Assembly (NCBI GenBank): GCA_027023115.1
Contig: JALVWZ010000400.1
Location: forward strand, 1 to 6,474
DNA length: 6,474 nt
From: Thermaceae bacterium
GTDB taxonomy: Bacteria > Deinococcota > Deinococci > Deinococcales > Marinithermaceae
Reading direction: 5' to 3'
Shown here: positions 4,124 to 6,474 of the stretch, in pieces
How positions within the stretch are numbered: the stretch's first letter is position 1
Layout: every line of letters starts with the position of its first letter
Program-made: the position numbers and the translations under genes
Notes under the pieces: model-generated
Seen by the model: the letters and a program-made list of their open reading frames with translations, nothing else
Told to the model about the DNA's origin: nothing
Database searches by the model: none

Positions 4124-6178
4124 CTAGCGGGAGGCTACTAAACTACCCTGGTCACTCACACCAACAAACTGCCCGCCGCCGTAAACCACAGCCGCAAAAG
4201 AAGAAGCGCCTCCGATGGAGTGATGAGCCCAGCTCACGCCGTCAGGTGAAGTAATGGTGGTGGCGAGTTCGCCTATGGCAGCGTACGTCCCGCCCCCATA
4301 GGCCACGCCGTACAGGTCTCGGTTGGTCCCCGAGGTGCGGGCGGTCCAGTTCACGCCGTCGGGCGAGGTAATCACCGCGCCGTCAGAGCCGACGGCCACG
4401 AAGAGCTCGCCGCCGTAAACGACATCCTTCAAGTCGCTCGTAGTGTTGGAGGTGCGCGCGGTCCAGGTCACGCCGTCGGGCGAGGTGATTACGGTGCCGC
4501 TTACACCGACGGCCACGAAGAGCCCGTCACCGTAGGCGACCGCTCTCAGCCTTGAGTTAACTCCCGAAGCGCGCGGCGTCCAGGTGCTGGCGTCGGCCGA
4601 GGTGATTACGGTGCCGCCCTCGCCGACGGCCACGTAGGCGCCGCCGCCATAGGCGGATCCAAAAAGGCTATACGAGGTGTTGGAAGTGGCGGCGGTCCAG
4701 CTCACGCCGTCGGACGAGGTAGTGATGTGGCCGTGCTCACCGACGGCCACGAAGCGGCCGCCGCCATAGTCGAGACCAAGCATCATGCCGCTGAAGGCCG
4801 CGCTGCGGGCGGTCCAGGAAACGCCGTTGGGCGAGGTATGGATGGTGCCGGCAGGGCCGCCGGACCCGGCTTTGGACCCGGCCACCACGTAGAGCCCCGC
4901 GCCGTAGGCAATGTCACTGCCAAAGGTGTGGGCGCGGGCGCTGACGTCGGTCCAGTCGTCGCCGTCGCTCGAGCGGTAGATGTCGCCGTAATAACCGGCG
5001 ACGATAAACGTCCCGTTGCCGAAAACGGCCGTGAGCGATATAAGGCCCAGGTCGTGCTCCGCCCAGGAAGAAACGCTGCCCACCGGAGAAACCATAACCG
5101 AATCATGCCCGCCCACCACGAAGCGGCCGCCGCCGTAGGCGACCGCGAAGAGGTCTTCGGTGGTGTTGGAGGTTAGCTCGCTCCAGCTCACCGCGTTCGA
5201 CGAGGTGATTATCTTGCCGCCGTTTCCTACGGCAACGTAAGTGTCGTTACCGTAGGCAACGCCATGGAGGTGGGCAATGACGCCCGAGGAGCGCGCGGTC
5301 CAGGTAACGCCGTCGGGGGAGGAGACGATTACCCCTTGATGGTTATCGACGTCACCCACGGCCACGAAGGCGTTGCCGCCATAGGTAACGGCGTTGAGGC
5401 TGGCGCCGACGCCCGAGGTGCGCTCGGTCCAGGTGATGCCGTGGGGAGAAGTAAAGACCTTACCGCCGTCACCGACCGCCACGAAGGTGCCGTTGCCGTA
5501 GGCGACACCGTAGAACCAGCTCGTGGTCTGCGAGTCCTGCTCCGTCCAGTTCACGCCGTCGGGCGAGGTGGACACCGCGCCATTGACGCCGACGGCCACG
5601 AACTTACCATCACCGAAGGCGACGCTAATAAAGGGGCGGACGTAGTGCGCCTCCCAGTGCTCGCCGTCGGGAGAGGTAAGCACCGATTTGTTATTACCCA
5701 CGGCCACGAAGGTGCCGTTGCCGTAGGCCAGGCCCAGGGTATCCAACGACAGCATCATCCAGTCTTCGCCGTTGCTGCCGGTTACCTCCAGGTCCAAATC
5801 CGTCGAGGCTTTTTGCGCGCCACTGGCGCCGGTTACGCGCAGCTCTCTGGCGCCGGGCGCTACCGAGAGGTCCACGCTGACGGTCACGGTCTGGTTGGCG
5901 GCTCCGCTGAGGGTGACCTGCGCCGGGGAAAAGGCTATGTCGTCGGTCAGGGCGCTGCCGTCGCGGTTTTCCAAGGTGAGGTCCACCACGCCGCTAAAGC
6001 CGTTTTGCGGGGTCAGGGTCAGGGTGAGTGTGCCGCTCTCCCCCGAGTTGACCGCCAAAGAATCGTGGTCCAGGCTCAGCGTGAAGGCTGGCGGCTTGCT
6101 CCCGCCGCAAGACGCCAGCAAGAAAGCCCCCGCGGCAACCAAGAACAGCAGTATTAATGCAGAACGTTTTTGCCTCAC
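4124..6178 (-). CDS. Beta-propeller (Asp-box repeat) lipoprotein
   Basis: This is a 684-residue exported lipoprotein. A basic N-terminus (R2, K4, R5) precedes a hydrophobic core (7-21) and the lipobox L21-A22-S23-C24. Residues about 31-133 are an Ig-like beta-sandwich domain (FTLSLDHDSL, GTLTLTLTP, FSGVVDLTL, FSPAQVTLS), common in secreted proteins. From residue 144 to the end run 14 repeats, mostly 39 residues long, with consensus AYGNGTFVAVG then TSPDGVxW. The SPDG-x-x-W part is an Asp-box (BNR-like, S-x-D-x-G-x-x-W), marking beta-propeller blades. The last repeat has only 27 residues and lacks the Trp strand; the segment NGEDWMML (136-143) just before repeat 1 looks like that missing strand. 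Such repeats occur in Ycf48-like and sialidase-like proteins, but no catalytic residues were recognised. A binding or surface role is plausible, not shown. The GTG start is chosen for its GGGAGGA site and for the signal peptide beginning there. Confidence 0.88.
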   Translation of the reverse strand: MRQKRSALILLFLVAAGAFLLASCGGSKPPAFTLSLDHDSLAVNSGESGTLTLTLTPQNGFSGVVDLTLENRDGSALTDDIAFSPAQVTLSGAANQTVTVSVDLSVAPGARELRVTGASGAQKASTDLDLEVTGSNGEDWMMLSLDTLGLAYGNGTFVAVGNNKSVLTSPDGEHWEAHYVRPFISVAFGDGKFVAVGVNGAVSTSPDGVNWTEQDSQTTSWFYGVAYGNGTFVAVGDGGKVFTSPHGITWTERTSGVGASLNAVTYGGNAFVAVGDVDNHQGVIVSSPDGVTWTARSSGVIAHLHGVAYGNDTYVAVGNGGKIITSSNAVSWSELTSNTTEDLFAVAYGGGRFVVGGHDSVMVSPVGSVSSWAEHDLGLISLTAVFGNGTFIVAGYYGDIYRSSDGDDWTDVSARAHTFGSDIAYGAGLYVVAGSKAGSGGPAGTIHTSPNGVSWTARSAAFSGMMLGLDYGGGRFVAVGEHGHITTSSDGVSWTAATSNTSYSLFGSAYGGGAYVAVGEGGTVITSADASTWTPRASGVNSRLRAVAYGDGLFVAVGVSGTVITSPDGVTWTARTSNTTSDLKDVVYGGELFVAVGSDGAVITSPDGVNWTARTSGTNRDLYGVAYGGGTYAAIGELATTITSPDGVSWAHHSIGGASSFAAVVYGGGQFVGVSDQGSLVASR
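4127..5773 (-). repeat. Tandem 117-bp coding repeat, 14 copies
   Basis: The propeller part of the lipoprotein gene is a tandem DNA repeat with a modal unit of 117 bp (39 codons). Unit lengths in residues from N- to C-terminus are 36, 39, 39, 43, 39, 40, 37, 46, 39, 39, 39, 39, 39 and 27. Some units are close at the DNA level: the 19-base string TCACGCCGTCGGGCGAGGT occurs identically at 4351, 4468 and 5551 on the plus strand. The first two are exactly one unit apart. Confidence 0.9.
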
Positions 6179-6183
6179 TAGTA

Positions 6184-6190
6184 TCCTCCC
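6184..6190 (-). promoter_or_regulatory. Ribosome binding site of the propeller lipoprotein
   Basis: On the minus strand GGGAGGA ends 5 bases before GTG 6178. It decides for this start over the in-frame ATG at 6253, which would put 25 mostly polar and basic residues before the signal peptide. Confidence 0.85.
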
Positions 6191-6203
6191 AATACCACCT
6201 AAA

Positions 6204-6264
6204 TTGTCCCTGCTATCCAGCTTGACCTTAAGTATACGTCTGTGCCTAGACAATATAGGGACAA
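6204..6264 (-). promoter_or_regulatory. Candidate control region of the propeller gene with TTGTC repeats
   Basis: This AT-rich stretch holds possible -10 boxes read on the minus strand: TATATT (6257-6252) and TATACT (6236-6231). Neither has a good -35. Two TTGTC words on the minus strand (6264-6260 and 6253-6249) are direct repeats 11 bp apart. The 8-bp inverted pair TTGTCCCT (6204-6211) and AGGGACAA (6257-6264) is also present. Any regulator is unknown. Confidence 0.35.
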
Positions 6265-6352
6265 AAATAACTATCCGTTTCTTACTTTTTTCTCGCCCGC
6301 AAGTCGTACTGGCAAGCCGGCCGGCGTTGCGGCGCTTAAGAACCGGCTCTGC

Positions 6353-6381
6353 TTGACACCCCGCGCGCGGCTCGCTACCAT
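6353..6381 (+). promoter_or_regulatory. Sigma-70-type promoter of tRNA-Leu
   Basis: A perfect -35 TTGACA (6353-6358), a 17-base spacer and a -10 TACCAT (6376-6381, 4 of 6 matches) point rightwards. The expected start is near 6388, about 12 bases before the tRNA 5' end. Confidence 0.8.
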
Positions 6382-6399
6382 GAAACTTGCGCGCTACGC

Positions 6400-6474
6400 G
6401 CCGGGATGGCGGAATTGGTAGACGCGCTAGCTTGAGGGGCTAGTGGCCGCTTAGGCCGTAGGGGTTCAAGTCCC
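6400..6474 (+). tRNA. tRNA-Leu, anticodon GAG (3' end cut by window)
   Basis: This is a class II tRNA reading CUC and CUU leucine codons. The acceptor 5' strand is GCCGGGA (6400-6406). The D-arm carries the leucine-type GAATTGGTAGAC. The anticodon stem CTAGC (6427-6431) and GCTAG (6439-6443) encloses the loop TTGAGGG, with anticodon GAG at 6434-6436. A long variable arm (GGCC-GCTTA-GGCC) and the T-loop TTCAAGT follow. The window ends inside the 3' half of the T-stem, so the acceptor 3' strand and CCA status cannot be seen. Confidence 0.95.

Noticed and set aside
4127..5773. CRISPR-like array because of regularly spaced repeats
   Set aside because: The units are 117-bp diverged coding repeats in one open frame with no unique spacers; they encode propeller blades.
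5264..6157. Long open frame on the plus strand opposite the propeller gene
   Set aside because: Its repeats are the antisense image of the propeller repeats, and no signal peptide or SD was seen.
6179..6253. Upstream ATG at 6253 as the start of the propeller lipoprotein
   Set aside because: The signal peptide and a GGGAGGA site both point to GTG 6178; the extra 25 residues are mostly polar and basic, and lie over the promoter-like sequence.

Overview
The window looks like chromosomal DNA of a GC-rich bacterium. The first glycerophosphodiesterase fragment and the general gene style remind me of Thermaceae (Deinococcota, Oceanithermus/Marinithermus-like). That placement is from memory and is only moderately likely. 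Both surface proteins carry lipoprotein signal peptides, which fits a diderm envelope.

Layout: (1) Positions 1-581 (+) hold the 3' part of a glycerophosphodiester phosphodiesterase (GDPD), closed by a strong intrinsic terminator at 586-634. (2) Positions 668-1960 (+) encode a 430-residue lipoprotein with an Ig-like N-terminal domain and an uncharacterised C-terminal domain containing HTSHGS, WSWC and CAHSDG motifs. Its start codon and Shine-Dalgarno (SD) sequence sit inside a perfect 9-bp inverted repeat. (3) Positions 1961-2184 are non-coding and dense in inverted repeats; they lead into a 49-residue single-helix membrane peptide (2185-2334, +). (4) On the minus strand, a second, complete GDPD (4016-3186) and a class I glutamine amidotransferase (3183-2335) form a tight two-gene unit. 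Its last stop codon abuts the stop of the small membrane gene with no base between them. (5) Positions 6178-4124 (-) encode a 684-residue lipoprotein with an Ig-like domain followed by 14 Asp-box/beta-propeller repeats of about 39 residues, ended by a 9-bp GC-rich hairpin. (6) A divergent tRNA-Leu(GAG) with a clear promoter runs off the right end.

Functionally the window mixes phospholipid-headgroup turnover (two GDPDs), a glutamine-dependent amidotransferase of unknown acceptor, and two exported lipoproteins of unknown function. No CRISPR array, transposase, phage gene or classical defence system was seen. The most unusual points are the palindrome over the lipoprotein start, the structured region before the small membrane gene, and the 14-repeat propeller, whose incomplete last repeat seems to be completed by a strand just before the first.
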